This document shows, piece by piece, positions 27,277 to 39,200 of a DNA stretch of 64,000 nt. Within the stretch, counting starts at the first letter, position 1. Every line of letters starts with the position of its first letter. The notes below the pieces were generated by a model. It worked only from the letters and a program-made list of their open reading frames with translations, was not told where the DNA came from and ran no database searches. A program made the translations under genes and the position numbers. This stretch comes from Trochalopteron elliotii (lineage: Eukaryota; Chordata; Aves; Passeriformes; Leiothrichidae): the NCBI GenBank assembly GCA_024734555.1, contig JANPWX010000081.1:2628825-2692824 (forward strand). Reading direction: 5' to 3'.

Positions 27277-27335
27277 CAAAAAAAAAAAAACAAAACCCAA
27301 GAAAACCCAAAACAAAACAAAACAAAACAAAAAAA
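27277..27335. repeat. Poly(A) and AAAAC-type low-complexity tract
   Basis: Thirteen A bases followed by imperfect then perfect CAAAA units (about five perfect copies at 27308-27333). It could be the decayed tail of a retro-inserted sequence, but I see no identifiable element upstream. Confidence 0.8.
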
Positions 27336-27874
27336 TTTCCTCGACACTGCAATTAATCCATTGCTAGGTATAAAATTTCTTGTGAAAATGCTAATTCATA
27401 AATGAAATAAAAAGTAACCTGCTACAAAATTATGTTTCAAAACTAAGAAAATAATGTATCAGAAAGGAAAAACAAATGTGGAACTACAGAGGAGTTGCAT
27501 AGCTAAGGATTAGGTTTTGGGGATTTGTTGACTTTTTTTGTTTCTCTTTCTTAACTCTAGAGTGCTTCAGAATTCTGATCTTGCAAAAATTATATTGCTT
27601 ATGGTTGACCCAGATGGCAAAGTTGAATGAGAACTGACCCAACACTAAAAGAAACAGGAAACAAAGACGAATCTTACAAAAAAACAATGCTGAAGAAAGA
27701 ATACATTTAGGGTTCTAAGAGGTGTGACACTTTGGTGACAAAGCTCACTTTTCTTGGTTTGAATTGAAGGTGATTGTGGTTCTTCCATGAAATATAAGGT
27801 ATTGCAATAAAGACTGAACAAGACAATAGGATTAGAGTTTCAAACTTGATTTGCTTTTCTTCTGTGAAATCTAG

Positions 27875-28026
27875 TTTACTTCACTGGAACTCTGGCTCAG
27901 GCATGTATGCTAAGAATATGAGAAATGAAGTAGAAAAGTCCACTCTCTCTTTTTGTTCCTCAATGAATGACACCATGTCACTCTTTAAAGAGTGGAAAGC
28001 TCTTGCTGTGTGCACTGGACCTGAAG
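27875..28026 (+). other. Exon-like open segment (unrecognised)
   Basis: A 152-base open segment lies between an acceptor-like site ending 'GTGAAATCTAG' after a pyrimidine-rich run and a strong donor 'CTGAAG|GTAAGA' at 28026/28027. Read in the open frame it includes the residues EVEKSTLSFCSSMNDTMSLF. The implied intron phases are 2 upstream and 1 downstream. I do not recognise the peptide and see no partner exon. In AT-rich DNA such segments arise by chance, so this is a candidate only. Confidence 0.18.
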
Positions 28027-28849
28027 GTAAGATTCCCAGATTCCTAAGATTCCTGAAGTCTGAACTGAATGTACAGTGTTAACATGAAGTAATAGGTGGG
28101 GTTCACTACTTTTTCCACTTTAGCAGGAAAAAGGAAATTTCATATGTTGTGTACCATGCCAGTCAGTGACTTTTTGTCCAAAATGGTATTGGGAGGAAAA
28201 AAATGCACATTTATAGCCAAACTATTCACCTTGAAACATCACTTGGAATTTAGAAATATAGAACATAATTCAGTAACTCAAAATTACTTCAGACATTGAG
28301 ATTAAAAAAAATAAATAATAATAATCATAGTATCTCTCTCCAAAATATGGAGTCACAATCAAAGAGGATTATTAATTCCCTACTTTAATACAAACACGCC
28401 ATGGTGTTAACTTCACTGTAATTTTCTTAGTCAGTTGTCAGAATTCAGGACTATCCTTTCAGCACATCTTCTCTCTCTCCACTTCTTAAAGAGAACGAGA
28501 TTCTACAGAAAGAGCAACCTGGTCTGCAAAGGTTCAGTTTTCCATTTCTGGCTCCAGGCAAATACACCTCATAAGTTATATTCCTGCACATTCATATGTC
28601 ACCCCAAATGCACAGACATGTGAGTTACTTATCTAGTTTGATTGCATATCAAACTCCACTTACAACACCAAGTATCCCAATTTCTCTGAGCACTCTGCTA
28701 CAGTGTTTAATTACTCTTGGGGATATTTTTTCCTTATATCCAGTCATACCAATCTTTCACAATTCATGATCAGGGTCCCTCGTTTTCCAGCCTGTCTCCT
28801 CCTGTCAGTAAGGATAGGTGGCTGCCAGGGTTTCCCACAGCTGTCCCTC

Positions 28850-29120
28850 CTCCAGACTGTGCAAACCCCAATCCCCTCCTCAGAGAGTAAAGTCTCCACA
28901 CCTTATTGACCACCTTGGTGACCCCTGAGTGCTGTTGTCTGTCAACATCATTCTTGCACTGTGCATCCCCAAACTGGACACCTTACATGAGATATGGTCC
29001 AACCAGTGATGAGTAAAGGGGAATAATCAGTTCAAATGACTTACTGCCTCTGATCGCGTTGGTGCAGCCTAGGATGCTCCCAACCTTTGTTGGTCACATT
29101 GCTGCCATGTGTTTACCAGT
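28850..29120 (-). mobile_element. Diverged CR1 fragment, internal part, reverse strand
   Basis: Collinear matches to the reverse complement of CR1 ORF2: 'GACCACCTTGGTGACCCCTG', 'TGCATCCCCAAACTGGACAC', 'GGTCCAACCAGTGATGAGTA', 'GGGGAATAATCAGTTC' and 'GCCTAGGATGCTCCCAACC'. The usual 3' UTR and terminal octamers are missing on the left side. The copy is therefore truncated at both ends or split by later events. The left boundary could extend to about 28780. Confidence 0.75.
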
Positions 29121-30489
29121 TAACAGCAACACAAGAAAACAGCAAAATTCAAATTTCCTGGGTTTTTTTTAAAACTTTTTTTTTTTTATTTCTGCTGTTT
29201 GTAAATGCAACTGAAGTGAACAAAACTACTTTGAACTTCTGAAAATTCAAGGCCTCTATATAATTAAAGTTAGAAGACTAATTAAAAACAACAATCCATT
29301 TTCACATACTTATTTCGATTTCAAAACATCCTGTTTTCTCACTCTTTCTTTCATTTTTCTTCAGAATCTTGCTTTCACATTCCCTTAGAACCACAGCCTC
29401 ATTTCTCAAGGTGCACAAGGACAGGGCAAAGTGAATTACTGAATTATTATATAATCAGCAATGGTCCCATTAAAGGATTCAGCTGATATGATGTTGGATA
29501 AGGCAGAATCATAAATTTTAATGTATTATTCCATAATGTGAAAATGAATATATTTTCCTTTTATTTTCTCATGGATATCTAGATAGACACCACCCATCAC
29601 TAAAGGGTATGAAACACAGGTATAGAAAAAGGTCTGATTACCTTCAATCATAACAAATCTGCATTTTTGGCAGAACTCAAAACCTGCCAAAAAACCTGCT
29701 CACTACTTCCTGTGGACCACTGACTGATGAGAATCAGTTTGTTGGTTGGACTTGTTTAGTGGGCTGGGTTTTTCTAACCTATATTTTAACAGTATCAATT
29801 ATAAAAATTAATTGTGCAAAATAAAGGCATTGTTAAAACTTTGGTTTTTATGCAGTCAGCATGCTATACCTCAGAATCATGTTTAAAAGGTAGGAAACTT
29901 CCATTCCAAAGACAGAAGAAAGGAAAAACAGGAGAAGAAAGGAAAAAGAGAGAAGAAAGGAAACATCACCACCATCTGTGATCATTTGTCAGCTGACTGG
30001 TTACACTAATGTCAGCCTGTTCATGGAAAATAACCAACTATAACTTGCTAAGTAGCTTTCAAACATACAATTAAAAAAACCCAAAACAACATGTTCAGCA
30101 ATGTACTTTCAAAAGTGAACTATCTGAACAGATACATAAGGAAAAATGAGGTGTTTTAGCTGTTTAGAAGAGTTTTTTTTCTCATTTCTAATGTACCCCT
30201 CCTTAAGATGGACATTATCAGAAGTAACACATTGCATATATGGTTCTACATTTCTTTACTACACAAAGAAGATAAATTAGTATAATGCTTTTATATCAGA
30301 ATGGCATTTTAGTATCCACTGCTTAGCTACTTTTTAAGCTGAGAACACAACTGATAGGAAAAAACAAACCCTCAGAACTTCATATAATACTTTCTAACTG
30401 AACAAACTGATTAACAAAGCCCTGCAACAGAAAGAAGCTCCGAGGAGATGGGCACAGCTCCTCACAAAACTCTGAACAGAATCTAGGGA
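29121..30489. other. Non-coding stretch with polypurine tract
   Basis: AT-rich DNA without a gene. A T-run lies near 29179-29188. A purine-only tract rich in GAAAGGA-like units runs from about 29912 to 29964. No element recognised. Confidence 0.5.
29912..29964 (+). repeat. Polypurine tract with GAAAGGA-like units
   Basis: An almost uninterrupted A/G tract with imperfect repeats of AGAAGAAAGGAAA. One C breaks it near 29929. Mirror-like polypurine tracts can form triplex DNA, but nothing here shows function. Confidence 0.7.
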
Positions 30490-30999
30490 GTGTCCACAGC
30501 AGCTGTGGAGAAAGCTGAACTCATCTGGATGCCAAGGAGAGCAGAGGGTCCTTACAGCCTTTGCTGTAAAGAGTTGTATTGGCTGAGTGGGTTCGATGGG
30601 TGGGGCAAATGCCCGTCCCTAAAACAATCCAAGGAAAGTATTACCTTCCCGAGACAGCCAGAGCAGTGTACAGACAGCTCAACACAGAGCATCCAAACTG
30701 AACAACCAGCAACAGGAACTTTGAAAACAGTGACAAACTTGAGCTGGCTTCAAGCCATGCCTGCCTCCCAAGGAACTGAGGACATGCAGCCTCACGATGG
30801 CAGCACACAGAAACTGGCAATGGGAATCACACGGGATTCAGCTGCACCTGTACTGCAATGGCTATACCACGCTTCTGCTGTGGTTTTGGTACACTGCTGC
30901 ATCAAAATCCTATGTAACATCAAATGCCTTCCACTGAGTAAATCTGGTATTAAAACCTTAAACTCTCTTCATGTGAAATACGTAAAAGAACCCAATTAG
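30490..30999 (+). other. Longest open frame in the window, unrecognised
   Basis: The frame stays open for 169 codons in a GC-richer patch, opens at GTG (not ATG), and ends TAG at 30997-30999. Composition is S/T/Q-rich in the middle (for example SSTQSIQTEQPATG), with a short hydrophobic stretch near residue 125-140 (ASAVVLVHCCIKIL). I recognise no domain. No good acceptor precedes it. It may be an exon of a non-coding RNA, a decayed retroelement segment, or chance. I do not claim a protein. Confidence 0.2.
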
Positions 31000-31227
31000 A
31001 GAGTATTGGAATACCCACAAACCTGCAAAGGCATAAGTCTTAAGGAAGAATAGATAGTGGCTTTTCAAAGTAAACAAGCAAGTTAAGAACATTATAAATC
31101 ATTCTCTCTTAAACACAAATTTCTTGAAAGAGCATCAGAAACAAATTATTCTTTTCCTGGCATAATATATCATGAGAGAAGGGAAGAAAGCTGTCAAAAG
31201 GAAGACTTAAGTAAAATAAGGCGGATT
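31000..31227. other. Short non-coding spacer
   Basis: AT-rich DNA between the long open frame and the CR1. Nothing recognised. Confidence 0.5.
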
Positions 31228-31877
31228 AAGAACAACCCTGAGAAGAACTTGAGGGTGCTGCTGAACAAGAAGCTCAACATGACCCGACAGTGTTTGCTGG
31301 CAGCCCAGAAACCAAACATGTCCCAGGCTGCATCAAAAGCAGTGTGGCCAGAACGTGATGGAGGTCATTCTACCCAGCTACTTTACTGTCTGTATAGGTG
31401 AGACTCCCAGCTGTAGTACTGTGTCAACTCTGGGGTCCCCAGCACTAGAAGGATGTGGACCAGCTGGAAAAATTCCAGAGAAGGGCACAAAGATGGTCAG
31501 AGTCCTGGATCACTTCTTATAATGGACACAGGCTGAGAGAGTTGGGGCTGCTCAGCCTGAAGAAGGGAAGGCTCTGAGGACACCTTACAGCAGCTGCCAG
31601 TACCTAAAGGTAGCCTACAAGAAACATTTTACAAGGGCATGTAGCGATAGGACAGGGTGTAATGGCTTCAATCTGAAAGACCACACATTTAGATTAAATG
31701 TAAAGTGGAAAACTTTTATTGAAAGGGTGGAAAGGCACCGGAAAGGGTTGTAAAGCATCACAGTGGTGCTGGGTTGACAGTTGAACCTGATGATCTCAGA
31801 GTTCTCTTCCAAACTTAACAATTCTATGATTCTGTGATCTTTGAGGTCCCCTCCAACCCAAGCCATTCCATGATTCT
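31228..31877 (+). mobile_element. CR1 LINE, longest copy here, with doubled 3' terminus
   Basis: About 650 bases in plus orientation. It begins in the ORF2 C-terminal third ('AAGCTCAACATGACCCGACA', 'CAGCCCAGAAACC', 'GGTCCCCAGCACTAGAAGG', 'GAGAGTTGGGGCTGCTCAGC') and continues through the ORF2 end into the 3' UTR. The frame encoding LNMTRQC is lost one codon block later by a one-base deletion after AAQK. Near 31735-31760 about 100 bases of the usual sequence are missing. Two complete 3' ends follow in tandem: one closing with ATTCTATG and ATTCTGTG at 31821-31836, and a second, only 41 bases long, at 31837-31877. Confidence 0.95.
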
Positions 31878-32956
31878 AAAGTCCATGAAAGGCACACTAA
31901 ATTTTGCCAGCATCTCTAAGGGATGTAGGTGCCTGTATTCAGATGATTGCAGGTTTTAGATTCACAAGTTTAATGAAACATGAGCTTCTAGACACAGTAA
32001 ACAATAGAACTTAAAAATATGAACTCCATGTGTTTCACATAACACTAGCTTCTACTCTACTGTGTAGGTGAGTGGGGAAAAATTACCAACATTTTATCCA
32101 AAATTGTTGCATGTTTCTCACTCTATTCAGAGTAGACATGCTAACTGAGAAAAAAAAAAGGCTATACTAACTTGAAAGGATGAATTTTGAGAAGATAATC
32201 AAAATCCAATAGCTTAATAGGCAGCCTTCTCACAGTTTTAAGTTGTAATGTATCTAAACTATTTTGCTTAAAGTTAAAAGACACAAGCAAAACTTGAAGC
32301 AAAAAAGAAGAAAAAAAAGAAGATGCATATCATACTAAAAATTTATGAAACTTGAAATGCATTTCACAGATTTCACAGTACCCAACAGTACCACCATTGT
32401 TGCAAGTGCCATATAAATATTTGCTGGTCTTTTCTAATTTTTTTTTAAAGACTTTGACATATTCTTGTAATGCCACAGGCTACAGCTTTGATCTTTGTAA
32501 AAACTTTAAACAATGCCATATTAACTGGCTACTATAAACCAAATCTTTTTACAACACAAAACACGCTTTAACCATTTTACAGGTTTAAATGCAGGTTTCA
32601 GGATTTTTCTTTTAAGTTTGGTAACTGCAAATCTTATTACTTCAAATGTTACACAATGATTCATACTTATTTACATGACTGCTACTACAATGCACCAGTT
32701 ATGAGCATGAGGTCAACCCTTCTTCTGTTACATCCTCATGTGAACTTTCAAATCTATTCTATTCAATATTTCTGCTCCTAGTTTGATTCAAGATTTACTG
32801 ACATGCACAAAAATGGGATTAGCAGAAGGTATTTTTCAACATGGGATATGATAGCTAAAAGGAAAATTGCATACATTGTTATTTAAATGTCCACCAATCT
32901 GCAGATCTTGATAGACAAGTCCTTGGTTTACTCTGCCTTTTCTGCACAGTTTTCAT
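31878..32956. other. Non-coding AT-rich stretch
   Basis: No gene or repeat recognised. It contains A-rich runs near 32149 and 32300 and otherwise unique-looking sequence. Confidence 0.5.
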
Positions 32957-33246
32957 TTATTCGTTACAGAATAGCATCTGACAAACATCATGAAGACACA
33001 AATAAATGAAAATAACAAGGAAGGTTATAAAGGTGAAATGGGATAGCTGATTTGGTAAAACAAAAACATAGAAGATTCCTCCAGCAACCAATCCCAATGT
33101 AACAGATATACAGTAGAATGCTTCAAACACCTGATTTTTATTTTTATGAACTGCCCTAACCATTCTGTTTTCCAGGCTACTCAACTTCAATTGGAAATTA
33201 AGGTCAGATAACATAGCTCTGAAAACTGAGGCTAATTTCTGCTTCA
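32957..33246 (-). other. Possible terminal exon encoding a two-helix membrane peptide
   Basis: On the minus strand an acceptor-like 'TTCTCTTGTAAAACAG' ends at 33247, followed by a frame open for about 95 codons (intron phase 1) to a TAA at 32957. The peptide starts with a polar, K/R-rich segment (KNKNQ near residue 35-40). It then has two hydrophobic stretches, roughly residues 45-65 (CISVTLGLVAGGIFYVFVL) and 70-85 (FTFITFLVIFIYLCL), separated by a short PNQLSH turn. An AATAAA overlaps the stop codon. Codon use is not obviously biased. I do not recognise the family. It could be a last exon, a pseudogene or chance. Confidence 0.25.
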
Positions 33247-36200
33247 CTGTTTTACAAGAGAATACATTTTATTAGCTGGACCTAGGGATCAGGCAAGGTG
33301 CTTGAGGTTTTTGTGTGAATCTGTGCAGAATTCAGGATTCAGAGCAAGTAATTTTATATGTTTAGGTTCACTTTGGGTTCCCCGGTCTACTTTATAATTA
33401 CCAAAAATTCATTCCTGAGATTGGACATATTAGAAAAAAAACAAACAAAACAAAAACCCCAAATCACCCACAGAAAACATCAAGGACAATTTTTATGCAT
33501 CAAATACTTTAAGTTAAAACATGTGAATTATCTTTTTATTGTTAACGTTCCTTTCTTATAACTGCTAATTAATATACTCAGCTGTTTCTCTCCTGTATCC
33601 ACATCTCAGTGTTTTGTTTTTAAAAGTACAAAAAGTGTATACGAGGTTTTAGCAGTGCAATGGAAATAAACTCTTGTGCCTGAAATTAAAGCACTGATTA
33701 TGAATATTATTTTTCCTACCTTCAACATCTCTGGGGATCTTTTTGTTGATACACAGTCCAGACAGGAAATTAGACAACTCAAAGAAATAACAACAGGACT
33801 TTTGTTTACTTTAACCTGCTGCATGAAGGATTATATTATTAAGCATGTGTTTTATTATTACCTATTCTATTGTTGAATATTAGCTCAAGAAAACAGAGTA
33901 TTCTTATTTTAAAAATCATGAGAGGGGTTTTATTGTTTATTAAAGTAATATTCTATTCTATTCCCCTTTTCAAAGGACACACTAAATTACTTTATCTATG
34001 CAGAGACTATGGTGATGAATGTTGCTAATAAAACAACAGAAGAAGGGGAGAACCACTTCACAAAGATGGTACCTTAAATGAGTAAATTGTTCTTTTCACA
34101 CACAATAGTCCTGCTCAGTAAGTCCCACACTTTCAGAGAATGATTTGAGATTGAGACAGCAGCTACTTAAACTGACCTGGTAAGACCAGTGCAGGTGGTA
34201 TTTGAGGGTGTTCCTGCAGACTCCTGAAAATGCCTACAGCTCTTGGGGTATACCCTGTCCCAGGAAGGCAAGCACAAGCTATTGCAAGGCACCCTTCACC
34301 CCACTCCCTTATGCCTGCACTAGTACTCCTACAACCATGTGGATCAAAACCCTTCTTCTCCTGGTTACTTTTCAGACAGATTTAATATAAGGATAATTTT
34401 TATCTGGGAAATTAATTCCAGTTTGCTAATGCTACTCATCCTACAGCAGTGAGCAGAGAGTACCTCCAGCACAAAGAAAGGAGTGGGACTGTTGCTTTCA
34501 GTAGCAGCCCACATTTCTGGCTGTCTGAAGGAACTGTGGAGCTGCAGCACTCCACATCTCTCAAGGTAGATTAAATGCACTTTTGCATTCAGGGGGAACA
34601 ACCAACTGCTGTTCCCCCACTGAGATCAGTGCCTGACTAAAGGAGCATTCCTCTTCTCTGCTGCCTGTTGCAAAGCAAATAGGCAGTTTTGAAGGTTTAA
34701 ACTAATCTGTTTGATTTCATGCTGGAAAAGGGAGAGGAGTGCTATGGCTGGAGTTGATCTCAGCTGTGAGGCTGCACAAATCAAAGGGTTCAGTGCTTGT
34801 CACCTTCCTATGCAAGATGCCTGCCCTAGGAACCTCAACAGGGCACAGCCTTCATTTGGGGCCTATGAAAAAGAAGGTTTGTTGGGGGACCTCTCTTTTC
34901 TCTCAATAATAGCATAAGGAAAAGATTTCTGAAAAGGAGGTGGACTTGTTGCTATTTCACATACGGATTCTGTGAAGGCTGAATTCCCACTGCAAAAGGT
35001 GGTTTTTCCTCCCACTGCTTTCATTGAGAAATTCATAATATTCATTAAATTAATACAGATATAAAGATAAATTTGCATTAGTAGTTGAGATTTAGCTGTT
35101 ATATGGAAGACCCTAAGGAGTACAGACTTACCCCAATTCAAATGCTAGCATTAAGTTATATGGTTGCTGCTTTCTATGGAGTGCATTTCTACTGTATGGA
35201 GTAAGGTGTGAAGTTTTTCCAACAGGAAAATGAAGAACCAGCAGTGTCCACAATGGGATTCAGGCAGGTATTTTTATATTGGAGTTAACTGCCTGCAAGG
35301 GTGCAGCATCCACACTGGGGCCCAAAGTGATACACATTTGTACATGTCATAAGTTATTAGTAAGATAAGTGGTACAGAGTCCCTCCTGAGGGGACAGCAA
35401 GGAAAAGGTATTCTCTCAGGCTTTTGCTCCTGCAGGCAGAATACCGACTGCCTTCAGGAAAGACACAGGGTTTTTTGTTTGTTTCACGTTTGGAAAAAGA
35501 GTATCAGCACAGTTAAAATCTCCTCTTGAGGGTGAGCTCAGCTGGAAAGTTGCCAGTGTCATTACAGTCTCAAAAGGTCTACGTGTTATAAATAAGCAAA
35601 GTGTAATCTATCTGCTGGTTGTTTAAAGTGCAGTTAAAATCTCAAATAATCTTACAAATGGCTCTACTGAGATACCAATAAACTTCAAGATCCATATGAT
35701 CTGTTAAAATGGTTATAGGTAGTATCTTAAATCCCTTAATACTTCCTCACATTTCTCTTCTCAGACTACATCTTTCTTCAAACCTTAGTTCTACTTTGAA
35801 GAGACACAACTGCATGCTGAAGTATTTTTAATTAATTAATTTTTTTCAGGATACCATCTTTTCCTCAAACTAGAAAATACCAAATTCAGACCTAAATTAC
35901 CTCTCTTAATATCACCCACCAGAAAGGAATCTTTCTCTGCCCTCTAGGTAATTTTTTATATAACCTTAGGAAAATTCACTAGCTGGAATAATCCTTTTTT
36001 CAAATCTTGTTGTGAAGTATTTCCTTGTACTCTGGGGCCTTTACTCCACTTATTCCTCCTCCTATTCTTTTCTTTCCCGATTTCCATTTGCACACTTATC
36101 AACTCTGTTTTATTTCCTGCCTTTCCCTCTTTTCCCATGGATCTGTACCTCCCATGTGTTGTATTCCTGTGTATGTAATGGACACATAATCTGATCAACC

Positions 36201-39200
36201 TCAGGATTTTAGATACTTTATTTTTCTCTATGCCTTAAGCACCCCACTGATCTGTTCCAAACTTCTCTGAAATGCCCAACTCAACATTAAACACTACCAA
36301 AACCCTTAACTTCATTGGTGTCTATATTCTATAACTATGTGATATAAAATATATATATTATAAACAGTCTTATCTTGTATGAGGGTGTATGTAACAGATG
36401 GTAGCAGTGTTTGCTGCTGTAAAACTTACTGTGCATGTACTATGTCCTACACTGCTTTAAATGCAAGACAAGCTGGGCAGTATGGAAGAACTCCTGCAGG
36501 GTGCTTGCTACAGAAATGTGCTTTCACTCTGGAGGAAAAAAACAGACTGCTTGATTCCCCAGAGGACCTGAATTGAAATTTCAGGGCACAGAGCAGGGCA
36601 AATAGAGACAACCAACACTGAAGGCAACCAGAAGAGAGCAAACTGCAAGCCTTTGAGTGGAGTTGGGTTGTGCTATCAGCAGTGAGGAGGTTTCTTTTCA
36701 GCCCAAAGACAACAGAGGAAAGATTCCTAAAAACCCTGAGGGGTATTTTAGAGCTCATTCAACTAAGACACTGAAAGTCATGGGACCCATAGGGAAGGAT
36801 GCAGGAAAGGACCAACACACAATCACACAGTAACTAAAGAGAAAATTTTCTTTTAGATACTTCTGTTTCATCTGTCTCTGTAGATCTGACTTCTCAATCT
36901 CTTAAAAGCCACCTTATTCTAGCTTATTAGTTTGTGCTCTAATACACTTAGCTTTAAAGACTGGAGTTGTTTGATGTCTTTTGTTACACTCACTACAAAG
37001 GGAAATGTGGAGGTAGTTCCACTGCAAGGCTCTGGGCAACTCAAGGATCTATCACAGGGGTGAAAAGATGAGACTAGGCAGATGTTAATACTGGATGCAT
37101 TTTTCATGCACCACAGCTAAGAGGTTCAGCCCTCCAGCTGAAGGAAGACAAAAAAATCAGTAAAAAAAAAAGCTAATTCCATCCCTTGTAAATTGGAGCA
37201 TAAATACTGCAGTACCCTGAATAAAAACGACTTGAGAGACCAAGTAGCAGTAATGGTACAACAGTTTTATTCAAGCTGTTAAAGAGAGGGTTTTTTCTGT
37301 TCAGTCATTTACTTGCAACTTTTAGATGGGTGCCAGAAACAACTTAGGCAGAGTAATCCAAATAATAGTGAAACGTAACTTCTAGATGAGAAATGCATAA
37401 GCAAAATACTGCAAATTTGTATTGATATATTTATGCAAACAGATGTTAGCTGCACAGAAGTTGACTTTCTTTAAGTTGATGGACTGGGTAGGACTTCAGA
37501 AATCCCATCTTCTCAATTCCCTAACAGTCCTGTGATTTAACAGTTCTGAAGTAACAACTGCTTGGCTTTAGCATTTTACCAAAACACTCATCTATCTCTC
37601 CTTTCTGTCTTTGACTCAAGATACACTTTCATACTACCTTTTCCAGGAACACCTTTCCCATACACAAAGATAACTTTGCCCAGTCTTCATAGGTAGATAT
37701 CTACCTCCCCTTGGTTTTCTGTGTTGTTTTCTTCCTTTTTCTCCCCTGAGACAGTGGACATCAAGAAACAATGTTTCCATTTTCTTGTTTTGGAGTGCGT
37801 ATTTCTTTCCTTTCTCTCTCCATCCTACATCACTAAACACAAACTATAATCTTTATTTCACTGACATCTAGTTTCCATCCTTTCTTGTCTTACACCACAC
37901 TAACAATTCAGGACTCTAACCTACTTCTCACTGCACCAAGCTGTTCTTCCTTCCTCTTATTTTCCCATCTCAGCTCTCTTTTTCAGATACATCTTTCTGG
38001 AGAATGGAAGCAAAAAGCAGGCATGCAAACATCTCCAAGGGATGAACAAAACACACGTGCATTCAATTATGGTCTTCATTCCACACTTTGCACACAGACA
38101 CATAACCCTTATAAATCCCTTTCTAAATTTTCTAGAGTTACAAAATTTTATCCAGCTTATTGAAACCTTCTAGATGGGGATCCCTGTGACCCAGCCCTTT
38201 AAATATCTGATTGCCTCTCCACAGCTTCCTCATTCTCTTTGCCTGGCTACAGCCCAGTATTACAGGAAAATGCTGTATAATGGGCGATAGAGGTTTCAAA
38301 TAAAAACATGCAAATCATGCACAATTTGTCTAAATATGCTTATGCAGGCCAGATGCAATCTGCAGCTGCAGCACAATCCTGTTTATATTCTTGACGGGTA
38401 GAGTTTACAGTCAAAAAGTTCAGCAATATTCTCAAAACGCAACACAGGCCTCACTACGTCCTCATCAACAATCCCTTCACAGCCCACATAGCTCTCTTGT
38501 GTAGAAATAGTAAACAATTTTAAATGAAATACAAATGTTCCGTTTCGCAGATCAGTGTGCTCCAAGTCAATATGAAACTAAGCATGCTTTATTTAGCAGT
38601 TATTTACACATACAGCTCCAAGAACAATAAAATGGTCTCCCGAAGGTAGGGGGCTAAAGAAGCTGTTCCTGTCTGCCTGGTATTGTCCACACTACATGAT
38701 CAGCAGCTATGGAGCTCCTTTGAGAGGAGTGCTAACCTCTCTTGGAATGACCAAGATGGCACAAGACAGCTTAAAAAGGGACATTTTGCCCTGATGATCC
38801 ATTGAATATCTGTATAGCTCCACAATGTTAAGACTGTCAATCCAAGATGAAATATGGGATCCCTTCCATCTAAGTCATCCTCAGGGTCAGCACTCTCAGA
38901 AGATCAATCCTTGATTCATCACAATTCAAGTACCTAGAAGGCAGAACATTATGCAGCCCTCCACATCTTTTCCTCCAGTGTGATGCCACTCTGACCTCAG
39001 CCTCACAGAGTTTCAGACAGTTCTTTTAAGGTTCTTTCTTGTCACAGACTCTCCTTATGCAGTAGAGTAAATCTGGCATTTTCTTCTAGTCCCACTCTGC
39101 CATCCTCAGGCTTCCTTAAAGCTGACTTTGCTGTGCTCTGATTCTTTAATTTTGTATATTTTTAAGATGCAGCAACCTTTGCTTCTCCTTCAGCCACATC

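Larger units (their letters stand above)
24891..28849. other. Non-coding AT-rich stretch
   Basis: No supportable gene. It includes an A-rich and AAAAC tract at 27277-27335 and one exon-like segment at 27875-28026 (listed separately). TA-rich words occur near 25820 and 26480. Confidence 0.5.
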
